Assembly: GCA_052389435.1 (NCBI GenBank)
Contig: JBQTIB010000015.1
Location: forward strand, 7,133 to 71,132
Length of the DNA stretch: 64,000 bases
Direction of reading: 5' to 3'
Origin: JBQTKD01 sp052389435
GTDB lineage: Bacteria; Actinomycetota; Actinomycetes; Sporichthyales; Sporichthyaceae
In this document: piece by piece, positions 32,370 to 40,336 of the stretch
Layout of the letters: each line of letters begins with the position of its first letter
How positions within the stretch are numbered: position 1 is the first letter of the stretch
The notes under the pieces: model-generated
Seen by the model: the letters and a program-made list of their open reading frames with translations, nothing else
Told to the model about the DNA's origin: nothing
Database searches by the model: none
Program-made: the position numbers and the translations under genes

Positions 32370-33124
32370 CAGGCGAAGGTGCGGACGAGGTCGAGGACGG
32401 CGTAGCGATCGGGGCCGTAGGCCTCCAGGCCGCTCTCGTCGCCGGGCAGGCGGCGGGCCGCGACCTCGCAGAACACCTCGGCGGAGCCGCGGATGGTGGT
32501 CAGCGACCGGCCGTTCTCCTCGGAGAACACCCACACGCTGCCGTCCGGCGCGATCAGTTCGAGGGTCACGCCGGCCACGAGCGTCTGCCCGGCCTTCTTC
32601 AGCGCGTAGGGGAGCGTGCGCCAGGCCAGGCGGGCGATGTGGAACAGGCGGTCTCCGGGCACGAGCTTGCGGCCGATGCCGGAGGCGACGTCGCCGCTGT
32701 GGATCCACGCCTCCGCGAGGCGGGTCGTCGCGAAGGTCCGCGCGGGCAGGTCCCCGGCGACCCACGGGACGCGCGCCGCGGGGTCGGTCTGCGCGAACGC
32801 CTCGACGAGCGCAGAGGACGCCGCCGCCCAGCGGGCCAGGAGCTCGGTCGGACCGGCCCCCCGCTCCCGTTCCACCGCGGCACCGGCGACGGTGTCGACG
32901 TCTCCCGCGGCCAGGTCCCACCCGGCGTCGGCCAGAGCCAGGTCCAGCCGGCCGCGCAGAGAGGCCAGCGCCAACTCGTCGGTCTGCGCAAGGTGCAGAA
33001 CGACGTCCGCAACGCTCCACCCGGGGCAGCGCGTGTGGCGCTGCCACCCCTCGGCGTCCAGTCCCACGAGGAGCCCGGCGAGCTCTTCGTGCTGGTCCGC
33101 GAGCGACGCGGTAATCAGTTCCAA
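32369..33124 (-). CDS. DinB-like/maleylpyruvate isomerase N-terminal domain protein
   Basis: A 251-residue protein with the actinobacterial mycothiol-dependent maleylpyruvate isomerase/DinB_2 layout: LADQHEELAGLLVGLDAEGW, RCPGWSVADVVLHLAQTDEL (metal-binding His) and AEAWIHSGDVA (second His), then a C-terminal SCP2-like sheet (GVTLELIAPDG). Such proteins bind a divalent metal and often use mycothiol. TTG 33124 is preferred because GGGAGG sits 6 bases upstream; a GTG at 33172 would place the initiator upstream of an operator-like palindrome. First gene of the operon that ends with PIG-L. Confidence 0.7.
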   Translation of the reverse strand: MELITASLADQHEELAGLLVGLDAEGWQRHTRCPGWSVADVVLHLAQTDELALASLRGRLDLALADAGWDLAAGDVDTVAGAAVERERGAGPTELLARWAAASSALVEAFAQTDPAARVPWVAGDLPARTFATTRLAEAWIHSGDVASGIGRKLVPGDRLFHIARLAWRTLPYALKKAGQTLVAGVTLELIAPDGSVWVFSEENGRSLTTIRGSAEVFCEVAARRLPGDESGLEAYGPDRYAVLDLVRTFA

Positions 33125-33146
33125 GTCCAGCCTCCCGACGATTTCG

Positions 33147-33158
33147 TACCGAACGGTA
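33147..33158. promoter_or_regulatory. TetR-type operator-like inverted repeat
   Basis: TACCG-AA-CGGTA, two perfect five-base arms around a two-base centre, in the space between the divergent DinB-type operon and the dienelactone hydrolase gene. No TetR gene is in the neighbourhood. Confidence 0.35.
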
Positions 33159-33201
33159 GTGGCTTGCGTCACTTCACAGGCTCGCGGCCTAGGTTCTGTG
33201 C

Positions 33202-34134
33202 ATGGCGATGCGCGAGTACTTGATCGGCGAGGTCACCGAGGAATACGCCGAAGGGCTGCTGACGCGGCGCGAGGCGGCCCGCCGGCTCGGACTGCTCGGC
33301 GTCGGCGTCGCGGCCGCGACGACGCTGCTGTCCGCGTGTGCCGAGGGCAGCGAGCAGGGCACCGACACTCCGGCGGCCCCCGACACCACGCCGACGCCGA
33401 CCCTCGTCCCGCCGCAGGCCAGCCCGCCGCCCGGGCCGGACGCCGGCGCCCTGGTCACCTACGCCGCGAACGGCGTGAGCTACCGCGCCGCTTTCAAGGC
33501 GCCCGCGGGCGCGGCCAAGGGCGCACTGCTCGTGATCCACGAGAACAAGGGCCTGACCACGCACTTCTACGACCTCGTCGGCCGGTTCGCCAAGGAGGGC
33601 TATGCGGCGCTGTGCCTCGACCTGCTCTCCCGCACCGGCTCGGAGGGCACCGCCGGCTTCGACGACCAGGCCGCCGCGACCGCGGCGCTGTCCGGCATGC
33701 CGAAGGAGCAGGTGCTCGGCGACCTGAAGGCGGCGATCGACGAACTGCTGGGGCGAGCCCCGAACACCAAGCTCGGCGCCGTCGGCTTCTGCTTCGGCGG
33801 CGGCATGACCTGGAACCTGCTGCAGGCCGGGCCCTCGCAGGAGAAGCGGCTACGGGCCGCCGCCCCGTTCTACGGCCCCGCCCCGGACGCTCCGGACTTC
33901 GCCGGCTCCCCCGCCGCGGTCCTCGGCGTCTTCGCCGGCAACGACGCCCGCGTCAACGCCACCCGCGACGCCGCGAAGGCCGCCCTGGAGAAGGCCGGAC
34001 TGACCCACGAGGTGCTCACCTACGACGGCGCCGACCACGCGTTCTTCAACGACACCGGCCCCCGCTACAACGCCGCGGCCGCGGGCCAGGCGAACACCAA
34101 GCTGCTGGAGTGGTTCGGCACCCACCTCGCCTAG
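33202..34134 (+). CDS. exported dienelactone hydrolase-family protein
   Basis: A 310-residue protein. The N-terminus (EYLIGEVTEEYAEGLLTRRE, AARRLGLLGVGVAAATTLLSAC) is a long leader with a hydrophobic core and a lipobox-like LLSAC, followed by a Pro/Thr linker. The alpha/beta-hydrolase has the dienelactone-hydrolase triad: Cys in GAVGFCFGGGM, Asp near NDARVNA and His in GADHAFFND. Exported DLH proteins of this type are common in actinobacteria, with unknown substrates. ATG 33202; the gene diverges from the DinB-type operon. Confidence 0.8.
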   Translation: MAMREYLIGEVTEEYAEGLLTRREAARRLGLLGVGVAAATTLLSACAEGSEQGTDTPAAPDTTPTPTLVPPQASPPPGPDAGALVTYAANGVSYRAAFKAPAGAAKGALLVIHENKGLTTHFYDLVGRFAKEGYAALCLDLLSRTGSEGTAGFDDQAAATAALSGMPKEQVLGDLKAAIDELLGRAPNTKLGAVGFCFGGGMTWNLLQAGPSQEKRLRAAAPFYGPAPDAPDFAGSPAAVLGVFAGNDARVNATRDAAKAALEKAGLTHEVLTYDGADHAFFNDTGPRYNAAAAGQANTKLLEWFGTHLA

Positions 34135-35094
34135 CTATTCGACGGCGTCTTGCGGCGCTTCCGTTGGCTCCTCGCTCGGTTCCTCGCCGGGAAGTTCGTC
34201 GATCTCCGCGGCGTCGCCCTCCGCGGCGGGTGCGGACGGCTCGCGGTCGAGGCGGCGCAGCTCCCGGCCGGTCGGGTCGAGGAGGACCAACTGCTCGCCG
34301 GCGAAGCCCGCGGCCCGGGCTCCGTCGAGGACGGCGGTGGGGGTGCAGTCCTCGGGGGTCGTCGCCTCGTCGGTGGTCAGCAGAGCGCCTTCGACGAGCG
34401 CCCAGCGGCCCGCGGTGCCGTTGCAGCCGTCCGACCCGCCCCAGATCCCGTCCGCGAGAAACTCCGCGTGCGGGCCGCGATCGTCCTCGTCGCCCGCGTT
34501 CGACGTCGCGCCGGGCATGAGCCAGACCCCGACGAGGTCCTGCTCGGTCACCGGCCGCAGGCCCGCCGGAAGTGCCGGCGTCGGGGCGTCGAGCGCGGCG
34601 ATCTGCTCGGCGTTGGCCGTGGGCGCCGGACCAGCCGACGCGTCGTTCGGGCCGGGCGAGAGCGTCGCGACCGTCTGGCCGCCCGCGTCGAGCAGGCGCC
34701 GGGTGTCGCCGTCGACGGCGTAGGACACCGCGGACGCGATCCACGCCGGAGTCGGGTCCTGCACCTCGTCGGGGAAGCACTCGCCGCTGCCCCCGCTGAC
34801 CTCGGCCAGGAACGTGCCCGCCCGCCCCGCGAGCCAGACTCCCTCCAGCGAGCCGCACGCATGGAACAGCTCGAGGCCATCGGCGGCGAGGTTGACGACG
34901 CTGGGCGTTGCGATGCCCGGCCCCGCGACCGACCACTGCCCGACGAGGGCGGACGGCGTCGTCGCCACGGCGCTCGGCTGCGGCGTGGTGACGGGGGCCG
35001 AGGCACCGGCGAGCGGGTCGTCCCCGGACCCTGCGCCGCCGCACCCGGCCACCACCGCGATCGAGGCCAGTCCAGCCGCTGCCCGAACCCTCAT
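34135..35094 (-). CDS. lipoprotein with two META/HslJ-like repeats
   Basis: A 319-residue lipoprotein (LASIAVVAGCGG lipobox). Two repeats of a META-like fold are visible: LVGQWSVAGPG ... LELFHACGSLEGVW and LVGVWLMPGAT ... GIWGGSDGCNGTAGRW. HslJ/META domains are about 100 residues with a conserved GCN-type turn, seen clearly only in the second repeat. The C-terminus is an acidic Glu/Pro tail. GGAGGGGGAG precedes ATG 35094. Function unknown; such proteins are linked to envelope stress or heat-inducible resistance. Confidence 0.65.
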   Translation of the reverse strand: MRVRAAAGLASIAVVAGCGGAGSGDDPLAGASAPVTTPQPSAVATTPSALVGQWSVAGPGIATPSVVNLAADGLELFHACGSLEGVWLAGRAGTFLAEVSGGSGECFPDEVQDPTPAWIASAVSYAVDGDTRRLLDAGGQTVATLSPGPNDASAGPAPTANAEQIAALDAPTPALPAGLRPVTEQDLVGVWLMPGATSNAGDEDDRGPHAEFLADGIWGGSDGCNGTAGRWALVEGALLTTDEATTPEDCTPTAVLDGARAAGFAGEQLVLLDPTGRELRRLDREPSAPAAEGDAAEIDELPGEEPSEEPTEAPQDAVE

Positions 35095-35108
35095 GCGCTC
35101 CCCCTCCG

Positions 35109-35411
35109 TCAGTACGGCACGTGCCACCCTTTCGTGCCGGCCGCACCTTCGAGGCGAAAAAGGTCGAATTCGAACTCGTCGACGAACTTCCCGTCCTCCC
35201 CGCGCATTGTCCAGGCGAGGAATCCGGCCATCAGAATCCCGCAGCCGCCGAGGATCGCGGCGAGGGCGATCACGACGGCGAACACCAGCGCCGAGGCGAC
35301 GTCGAGCACCATCAGCACCGGCACGCTGCCGATCAGCAGCACCGGTGCGTAGAAGGACACCCACGCGTCGGTGAGCATCACCCGGCGCAGCATGCGATGG
35401 CGTCCGGTCAT
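35109..35411 (-). CDS. 100-residue two-helix membrane protein of unknown function
   Basis: Two hydrophobic helices (about 18-37 and 40-66: VSFYAPVLLIGSVPVLMVLD, VFAVVIALAAILGGCGILMA) are followed by a soluble 30-residue tail that contains DEFEFDLFRLEG. ATG 35411 has GGGAGG upstream. It ends 14 bases before the META lipoprotein gene and is probably co-transcribed with it. It diverges from the DUF4396 gene across a region holding two TACCC/GGGTA palindromes, so copper control is possible. No family recognised. Confidence 0.6.
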   Translation of the reverse strand: MTGRHRMLRRVMLTDAWVSFYAPVLLIGSVPVLMVLDVASALVFAVVIALAAILGGCGILMAGFLAWTMRGEDGKFVDEFEFDLFRLEGAAGTKGWHVPY

Positions 35412-35474
35412 CGTGGCCTCCCGCTGGTCGCGTTCTCCTGCCTCCAGCGTGAGCCCGCGCGGTCATGGCGTCGA

Positions 35475-35489
35475 TTACCCGGCGGGTAA
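35475..35489. promoter_or_regulatory. TACCC/GGGTA palindrome, copy 1 before DUF4396
   Basis: A perfect inverted repeat, TTACCCG and its complement around one base. Together with the next palindrome 34 bases on, it sits between the divergent membrane-protein gene and DUF4396. Confidence 0.5.
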
Positions 35490-35508
35490 CCCCGCGGGCC
35501 GCGGAATA

Positions 35509-35523
35509 TACCCCCGGTGGGTA
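35509..35523. promoter_or_regulatory. copper-repressor-type operator (TACCC-N5-GGGTA) before DUF4396
   Basis: TACCC, five bases, GGGTA. The spacing is the same as in the palindrome before the metallothionein gene (46711-46725). This form resembles the boxes of CsoR-family repressors such as mycobacterial RicR. Confidence 0.6.
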
Positions 35524-35559
35524 GGTGTTCGGCCGGGCACAGACCCGTTGGGAGGCACC

Positions 35560-36114
35560 ATGCATCCGCAGTCGGCCGGCGCGCAGGACCATGCCCACGG
35601 CCACGCTCACCGGGACCACGCCAACCACGACCCGGCCGACCAAGACCGGGCCCGGCAGCACCCGGCCGAGCCTTCGCGACGCGAACTGAACGCCTCCGCG
35701 GTCCGCGCGACGCTGCACTGCCTGACCGGCTGCGCGATCGGCGAGGTGCTCGGCCTGGTAATCGGCACTGCGCTGGGCTGGTCCAACGGCGCGACGATCG
35801 CCCTGGCGGTCGCGCTGGCGTTCCTGTTCGGGTACGCCTTCACCTTCGTGCCGGTGCTGCGCTCGGGCGTCGCGGCGCGCACCGCCGTCGGCGTCACCCT
35901 GGCGGCAGACACGGTCTCCATCACCGTCATGGAGATCCTCGACAACGCGGTGATGCTGGTCGTCCCCGGCGCGATGCACACCGGTCTGGACTCGGCGAAG
36001 TTCTGGGGCTCGCTGGCCTTCGCGTTCGCGGTGGCCTTCGTCCTCACGGTCCCGGTCAACCGCGCGCTCATCCGACGAGGTCGCGGCCACGCCGTCGTGC
36101 ACCGCTACCACTGA
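35560..36114 (+). CDS. DUF4396 membrane protein with histidine-rich N-terminus
   Basis: A 184-residue protein. The cytoplasmic N-terminus is His/Asp-rich (AQDHAHGHAHRDHANHD) and could bind metal. Four membrane helices follow with the DUF4396 pattern: TLHCLTGCAIGEVLGLVIGT, LAFLFGYAFTFVPVLRSG, VSITVMEILDNAVMLVVPGA and LAFAFAVAFVLTVPVN. The conserved Cys and paired Met/Glu in the helices could coordinate copper. GGAGGCACC precedes the ATG. Two TACCC/GGGTA palindromes upstream suggest copper-dependent expression; a cupredoxin gene converges on it. Confidence 0.8.
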   Translation: MHPQSAGAQDHAHGHAHRDHANHDPADQDRARQHPAEPSRRELNASAVRATLHCLTGCAIGEVLGLVIGTALGWSNGATIALAVALAFLFGYAFTFVPVLRSGVAARTAVGVTLAADTVSITVMEILDNAVMLVVPGAMHTGLDSAKFWGSLAFAFAVAFVLTVPVNRALIRRGRGHAVVHRYH

Positions 36115-36127
36115 ACGCCGTGGCGGG

Positions 36128-36466
36128 CTACTTCACGATCACCTTGGCGACCATGTTCGGGTGCGGGGAGCAGAAGTACTCGTAGACCCCGGCCTTGGCG
36201 AAGGTGAAGGTGAAGGACTCGCCCTGCGCCAACAGCTTCGAGGCGAACTCGGCCGGACCCTTCTTGGTCTTGACGTCGTGGCGGACCCCGTCCCTGTTCG
36301 TCCAGGTGACCGCGTCGCCGACCGAGACCGTCACCTCGGGCGCCCGGTAGCTGTAGTCCTGGATGTCGACGGCGGTGTCCGCCGCGAAGGCCGACCCGTG
36401 CGGGGCGAACACCGCAGCACCCGCCATCGCGCCGACCGCGACGATTCGCAATGCCCTGCCTGCCAT
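36128..36466 (-). CDS. exported cupredoxin (plastocyanin/amicyanin-like)
   Basis: A 112-residue protein: a Sec signal peptide (about 1-28) and a single type I copper domain. Ligands visible are His in DGVRHDVKT and the C-terminal set YFCSPHPNMVAK (Cys, His, Met). The fold markers FTFAKAGVYEYFC and PEVTVSVGDAVTW match the amicyanin-like family. It should bind one copper outside the membrane, as electron carrier or copper buffer. GGGAGAGGAC precedes ATG 36466. It converges on the DUF4396 gene with 13 bases between stops. Confidence 0.85.
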   Translation of the reverse strand: MAGRALRIVAVGAMAGAAVFAPHGSAFAADTAVDIQDYSYRAPEVTVSVGDAVTWTNRDGVRHDVKTKKGPAEFASKLLAQGESFTFTFAKAGVYEYFCSPHPNMVAKVIVK

Positions 36467-36713
36467 CTCGTGTCCTCTCCCAGTCCGTGTGCCGTCGCTG
36501 CGCCGTCCGTCCCGGTGCCGCGAGGGTGGTGCAGCACCGGGACGTCCTGCTGGGCCGGACCATGTAGCCCGGGCAGGGCCTAGAGGCGGAACAGCGCGCT
36601 ACGAGCCCCATTCGTCGAGATCTGCCCATCGGACGCCGACCGCATGGAGGGGATCGCCCACACCCCGTGGGGGAATCCGCCGCCCCCGGCGTCGAGCCGC
36701 TCCCGGCCGAGAA

Positions 36714-36750
36714 TTGACAGAGCCGCTCCCGCTAAATGAATATGGTTCTC
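36714..36750 (+). promoter_or_regulatory. znuA promoter, probably leaderless
   Basis: TTGACA at 36714-36719 is a perfect -35; 18 bases on, GAATAT (36738-36743) serves as -10, and the transcription start would fall at the ATG at 36751. The Zur-type box covers the -10 and start. Confidence 0.6.
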
Positions 36751-36751
36751 A
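36737..36751. promoter_or_regulatory. Zur-type box overlapping the znuA start
   Basis: TGAATATGGTTCTCA matches the actinobacterial Zur consensus TGAAAATGATTTTCA at 12 of 15 positions. Binding here would block RNA polymerase at the -10. Confidence 0.7.
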
Positions 36752-37938
36752 TGATCAGACGGGTGGCCGCTGCGGGCGTGCTGGCAATGACGCTGTCGGC
36801 GTGCGGCGGCGACGGCGGGGACGGCACGGAATCGACGGCGGCCGGGCTCGCGAGCCCGGCGCCCGCGCAGGAGCCTCGCCTCGAGGTGTTCGCCGCGTTC
36901 TACCCGTACTGGTGGATGGCGCAGCGAGTCGGCGGCCCAGAGGTGAAGGTGGACCTGCTCACCGAGCCCGGCGTGGAACCGCACGACCTCGAGCTTTCCC
37001 CGCGCCAGGTCGCCCAGCTCTCCGAGGTCGACCTCGTGGTGTTCCAGAAGGGTTTCCAGCCGGCCGTCGACGCCGCCGTGGCCCAGCAGGCAGCCGAGCG
37101 GCAGCTCGAGATCAACGCCGCGCTCGGCCGCACCCCTGTTCTCGACGTCCACGAGGGCGAATCGGAAGCCGAACACGCGCAGCACGCCGGCGAGTCCGCG
37201 GCCGAGCACGCGGAGCACGCCGGCGAGCCCAACGCCGAATCCGCCGGCGAGCACTCGGCGGACGACGGGCACGGCCACGGCGCCCCGGGCGACCTGTCCG
37301 CGGATCCGCACGTGTGGCTCGACCCGGACAAGCTCGCGGCCGTCGCCACCGCCACCGCGGACGCGTTCAGCCGCGCCGACGCCGCCGGCAGCGCCGGATA
37401 CCAGCAGCGCGCCTCCGAGGTCCGCGCCGATCTAACGGCCCTGAACGCCGAGTTCACCTCCGGTCTGGCCACCTGCGCGCGCCGCAAGGTCGTGGTCAAC
37501 CACGCCGCGTTCGGCCACCTCACCACCCGGTACGGCCTCGAGCAGATCGCCGTGAACGGCCTGTCCCCCGACGCCGCCCCGAGCCCGCAGCAGCTGGCCC
37601 AGCTCGCCGAGACGATCCGCCGCGACGGCACCACCACCGTCTTCACCGAGATCCTGGCCAGCCCGCGGCTGGCCGAGACCCTCGCAGCCGAGGCCGGCGT
37701 GAAGACCGCGACGCTCGACCCCCTCGAGGGCCTGGCCCGCGAGGACTCCCGCGACTTCCTCGCCGTCCAGCGCGACAACCTCAACGCCCTGCGCGCCGGC
37801 CTGGACTGCACCAGCGGCATCACCGGCACAGCCGCACCCACCGAGGCGCCCACGCCCACCGAGTCCGCCTCGCCGTCCCCCACCGAGTCGAGCACTCCCA
37901 CGGCCACGCCCACCGAGTCCACTAGCCCGACCCCGTAG
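36751..37938 (+). CDS. znuA: zinc ABC transporter substrate-binding lipoprotein
   Basis: A 395-residue lipoprotein (AMTLSAC lipobox) of cluster A-I solute-binding proteins. Zinc ligands are recognisable in EPHDLELSP, ADPHVWLDP, VNHAAFGHL and TEILASP. Between the first two lies a His/Asp/Glu-rich mobile loop (EAEHAQHAGESAAEHAEHAG ... DDGHGHG), the hallmark of ZnuA. The C-terminus is an unusual 35-residue Thr/Ser/Pro/Glu repeat tail. ATGs at 36736 and 36742 lie inside the promoter and Zur box, so 36751 is chosen. Partner permease and ATPase are at 40337-41952. Confidence 0.85.
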   Translation: MIRRVAAAGVLAMTLSACGGDGGDGTESTAAGLASPAPAQEPRLEVFAAFYPYWWMAQRVGGPEVKVDLLTEPGVEPHDLELSPRQVAQLSEVDLVVFQKGFQPAVDAAVAQQAAERQLEINAALGRTPVLDVHEGESEAEHAQHAGESAAEHAEHAGEPNAESAGEHSADDGHGHGAPGDLSADPHVWLDPDKLAAVATATADAFSRADAAGSAGYQQRASEVRADLTALNAEFTSGLATCARRKVVVNHAAFGHLTTRYGLEQIAVNGLSPDAAPSPQQLAQLAETIRRDGTTTVFTEILASPRLAETLAAEAGVKTATLDPLEGLAREDSRDFLAVQRDNLNALRAGLDCTSGITGTAAPTEAPTPTESASPSPTESSTPTATPTESTSPTP

Positions 37939-38048
37939 CGGCGTCAAGAACCAATGCGCACGTCATGCGCCATGGGTGCTGCGGCGCCGGAATTGTCCGG
38001 TTTGTGGAGCCGTTTCGGCTGACACCCCACGCTGCGACCGGCCGCTAA

Positions 38049-38063
38049 CGACAACGTTTTCCA
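38049..38063. promoter_or_regulatory. candidate Zur-type box before the COG0701 permease
   Basis: CGACAACGTTTTCCA; its complement shares CGTTGTCG-like and GAAAA blocks with the znuC and consensus boxes (10 of 14 positions with the znuC box). It lies 55 bases before the permease start. Weaker than the other three boxes. Confidence 0.4.
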
Positions 38064-38117
38064 TGTGTTCGGCGTGTTCGGCTGCGCACGACGATCACCA
38101 CGGGCGAGATTGGAGGC

Positions 38118-39137
38118 GTGACAGAACTCGGAACCCGGTCCGGAGGCGTGCCGCCCCAACGCGGCCCATCCGCTCCCGGCCGCGCCGAGAGTCGCCTCGG
38201 GCTCTACCTGCTGTGCGCCTCGCTCGCCGCGCTGCTCGTGCTGGCCGAACCGCTGCGGGAGTTCTTCGACCGGCCGGCGCTCGCGACCTGGTCGACGGTC
38301 TTCGTGTCGATCGTCGTGCAGGCACTGCCGTTCCTGGTTTTCGGCGTCCTGCTGTCGGCAAGCATCACCGCCTTCGTCCCCGAGTCCTGGTTCCGCAAGG
38401 CACTGCCGGCCCGCCCCGGGGCAGCAGTACCGGTCGCCGGCCTCGCGGGGGCGGTGCTGCCCGGATGCGAGTGCGCGTCGGTCCCGGTCGCGGCGAGCCT
38501 GATCCGCCGCGGCGTTCCGGCGGCCGCCGCCCTCGCCTTCCTGCTCTCGGCCCCGGCGATCAACCCCGTCGTCCTGGTCGCCACCGCGGTGGCGTTCCCG
38601 GACGCCCCGGAGATGGTCGCCGGCCGGTTCGTCGCCTCGCTGATCGTGGCCGTCGTCATGGGCTGGCTCTGGCTGAAGTTCGGCAAGGCGGACATGCTGG
38701 AGAAGGTCCACCGCCGGCCGGCGCAGACCGACGGCAGCCGGGCGAGTGCCTTCGTCGGCGGCATCCGGCACGACCTGCTGCACACCGGCGGCTTCCTGGT
38801 CATCGGCGGCATCACCGCCGCGACGCTCAACGTCGTCGTGCCGCGCGAGTGGCTCGACGCCGTCGCCGACAACCCCGTGCTCGCCGTGCTCTGCCTGGCC
38901 CTGCTCGCGGTGATCCTGGCGATCTGCTCCGAGGCCGACGCGTTCGTCGCCGCGAGCCTCACCCAGTTCTCGCTCACCGCGCGCCTGGCGTTCCTGGTCG
39001 TCGGACCCACGGTCGACGTCAAGCTCATCGCGCTGCAGGCCGGCACCTTCGGCCGCCGGTTCGCGATGTGGTTCGCCCCGCTCACCTTCGCAGTCGCCGT
39101 CGGCGCGAGCGTGCTCGTCGGATGGGTCCTGCTGTGA
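38118..39137 (+). CDS. COG0701/DUF318 permease
   Basis: A 339-residue membrane protein with about eight helices. The family signature is intact: ALPFLVFGVLLSASI near residue 70, GAVLPGCECASVPVA near residue 115 (CxC), FLLSAPAINPVVLVATAVAF and a second half ending in SEADAFVAASL. These permeases often pair with TIGR03943 proteins, as here, and are linked to metal (zinc, copper, arsenic) export or trafficking. GTG 38118 is the upstream option; its GGAGG is very close, so a start at the next GTG (38148) is possible. Stop overlaps the next gene. Confidence 0.8.
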   Translation: MTELGTRSGGVPPQRGPSAPGRAESRLGLYLLCASLAALLVLAEPLREFFDRPALATWSTVFVSIVVQALPFLVFGVLLSASITAFVPESWFRKALPARPGAAVPVAGLAGAVLPGCECASVPVAASLIRRGVPAAAALAFLLSAPAINPVVLVATAVAFPDAPEMVAGRFVASLIVAVVMGWLWLKFGKADMLEKVHRRPAQTDGSRASAFVGGIRHDLLHTGGFLVIGGITAATLNVVVPREWLDAVADNPVLAVLCLALLAVILAICSEADAFVAASLTQFSLTARLAFLVVGPTVDVKLIALQAGTFGRRFAMWFAPLTFAVAVGASVLVGWVLL

Positions 39138-39862
39138 GACGCGAAGTCCAGGCCGTGGTGATGCTGCTGCTCGGGACCGCGTGCATCCGTATCGGCTTCG
39201 ACGGCTCCTACCTCTACTACGTCAAGCCGATCCTGCGTTGGCCGCTGGTCGCCTCCGGGATCCTGGTCGCGGCGATCGGCCTGCTCGGCCTGGTGGCCGC
39301 GCTGCGCAAGCCCGCGCCGACCGCGCACGAGCACGCCGCGGAGGACGGCTGCGCCGACGGCAACCACCACCACGTCCCGCGGGTGGCCTGGCTGCTGACC
39401 CTGCCCGTCTTTGCGATTCTGCTGGTCGCTCCGGGTCCGCTGGGCGCATACGCCGCGGCCCGCGACGCCGGCACCGTCGCCAAGCCCGCCGGCGACAGCG
39501 ACTTCCCCGCCCTTCCCCCCGGCGACCCCGCAACGCTCCCGCTCTACGAGTACGCGGTGCGGGCGGTGTGGGACGAGGGCCGTTCCCTGTTCGATCGGGA
39601 CCTCGACCTGACCGGTTTCGCGAGCAAGCGCCCCGAGGGCGGCTGGTACCTGACGCGCATTCAGCTCGCCTGCTGCGCGGCCGACGGCGTCGCCACCAAG
39701 ATCGAGGTGCGCGGCGACGTCCCCCAGCTCGCGGACGACACGTGGGTGCGCGTGGTCGGGCGCTGGGAGCCGTCGACCAATCCCGATCCCGAGAAGGCGC
39801 TCGCCGCGATGCGCGTCGTCTCCGTTACCACGGTCCCCGCGCCGCCGGACCCCTACGAGTAG
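39134..39862 (+). CDS. TIGR03943/DUF1980 family membrane protein
   Basis: A 242-residue protein. Two to three N-terminal helices (VVMLLLGTACIRIGFDGSYL, WPLVASGILVAAIGLLGLVA, VAWLLTLPVFAILLVAPGPL) are separated by a His-rich loop (AHEHAAEDGCADGNHHH), then a soluble C-terminal domain with the family motif GWYLTRIQLACCAADG (two cysteines). It starts with GTG overlapping the permease stop. TIGR03943-permease pairs (YcgQ-YcgR type) are zinc-responsive in Firmicutes; placing it in zinc handling here rests on that and on the nearby Zur box. Confidence 0.8.
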   Translation: MRREVQAVVMLLLGTACIRIGFDGSYLYYVKPILRWPLVASGILVAAIGLLGLVAALRKPAPTAHEHAAEDGCADGNHHHVPRVAWLLTLPVFAILLVAPGPLGAYAAARDAGTVAKPAGDSDFPALPPGDPATLPLYEYAVRAVWDEGRSLFDRDLDLTGFASKRPEGGWYLTRIQLACCAADGVATKIEVRGDVPQLADDTWVRVVGRWEPSTNPDPEKALAAMRVVSVTTVPAPPDPYE

Positions 39863-39863
39863 A

Positions 39864-40292
39864 TCAGCCCTTGCGCGGCTTGGCGGCGCAGGAAGGGCAG
39901 AGCCCGAAGATCTCCATCGTGTGGGACACCTCGGTGTAGCCGTGCTCGGCCGCGATCTTGTCCGCCCACCGCTCGACGGCGGGGCCGGCGACCTCGACGG
40001 CACGACCGCACGAGCGGCACACCAGGTGGTGGTGGTGCCCGTCCGAGCAGCGCCGGTAGACCGATTCCCCGTCCGCGGTGCGCAGCGTGTCGACCTCGCC
40101 GAGCTCGGCGAGGGTCTGCAGGGTCCGGTAGACGGTGGTCAGCCCGACGTTCTCCCCGCGCCCCTTGAGCAGGTCGTGCAGCTCCTGCGCGCTGCGGAAG
40201 TCGTCGACGGACTCCAGCACCGCGGCCACCGCGGCCCGCTGGCGGGTGGCCCGCTGCACGACCGGGCGAGTGCCCTCCATCGACTTCGACAC
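39864..40292 (-). CDS. zur: Fur-family zinc uptake regulator
   Basis: A 142-residue Fur protein: winged-helix N-terminus (ATRQRAAVAAVLESVDDFRS, GLTTVYRTLQTLAELGEV), metal sensor segment GHHHHLVCRSCGRAVEV and closing CPSC. The four cysteines (CRSC, CPSC) form the structural zinc site. It is adjacent to znuB/znuC on the same strand (44-base gap) and faces the permease pair, which fits Zur rather than Fur or PerR. GTG 40292 has GAGGAG 7-8 bases upstream. Expected to bind the Zur-type boxes at 36737, 38049, 41954 and 45535 when zinc-loaded. Confidence 0.85.
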   Translation of the reverse strand: MSKSMEGTRPVVQRATRQRAAVAAVLESVDDFRSAQELHDLLKGRGENVGLTTVYRTLQTLAELGEVDTLRTADGESVYRRCSDGHHHHLVCRSCGRAVEVAGPAVERWADKIAAEHGYTEVSHTMEIFGLCPSCAAKPRKG

Positions 40293-40336
40293 CAAGCACT
40301 CCTCACGCGCGACTGCGAGGAACGATACGACGCCCG

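Noticed and set aside
33125..33172. GTG 33172 as the start of the DinB-type gene
   Set aside because: It would include an operator-like palindrome in the coding region and lacks a ribosome site, whereas TTG 33124 has GGGAGG at proper spacing.
36736..36750. Upstream ATGs (36736, 36742) as the znuA start
   Set aside because: They fall within the -10 and Zur-type box of a promoter whose predicted transcription start coincides with ATG 36751.
37944..38783. Minus-strand frame of 279 codons opposite the COG0701 permease
   Set aside because: Low-complexity Arg/Gln/Asp-rich product with no motif; the plus-strand permease explains the coding signal.
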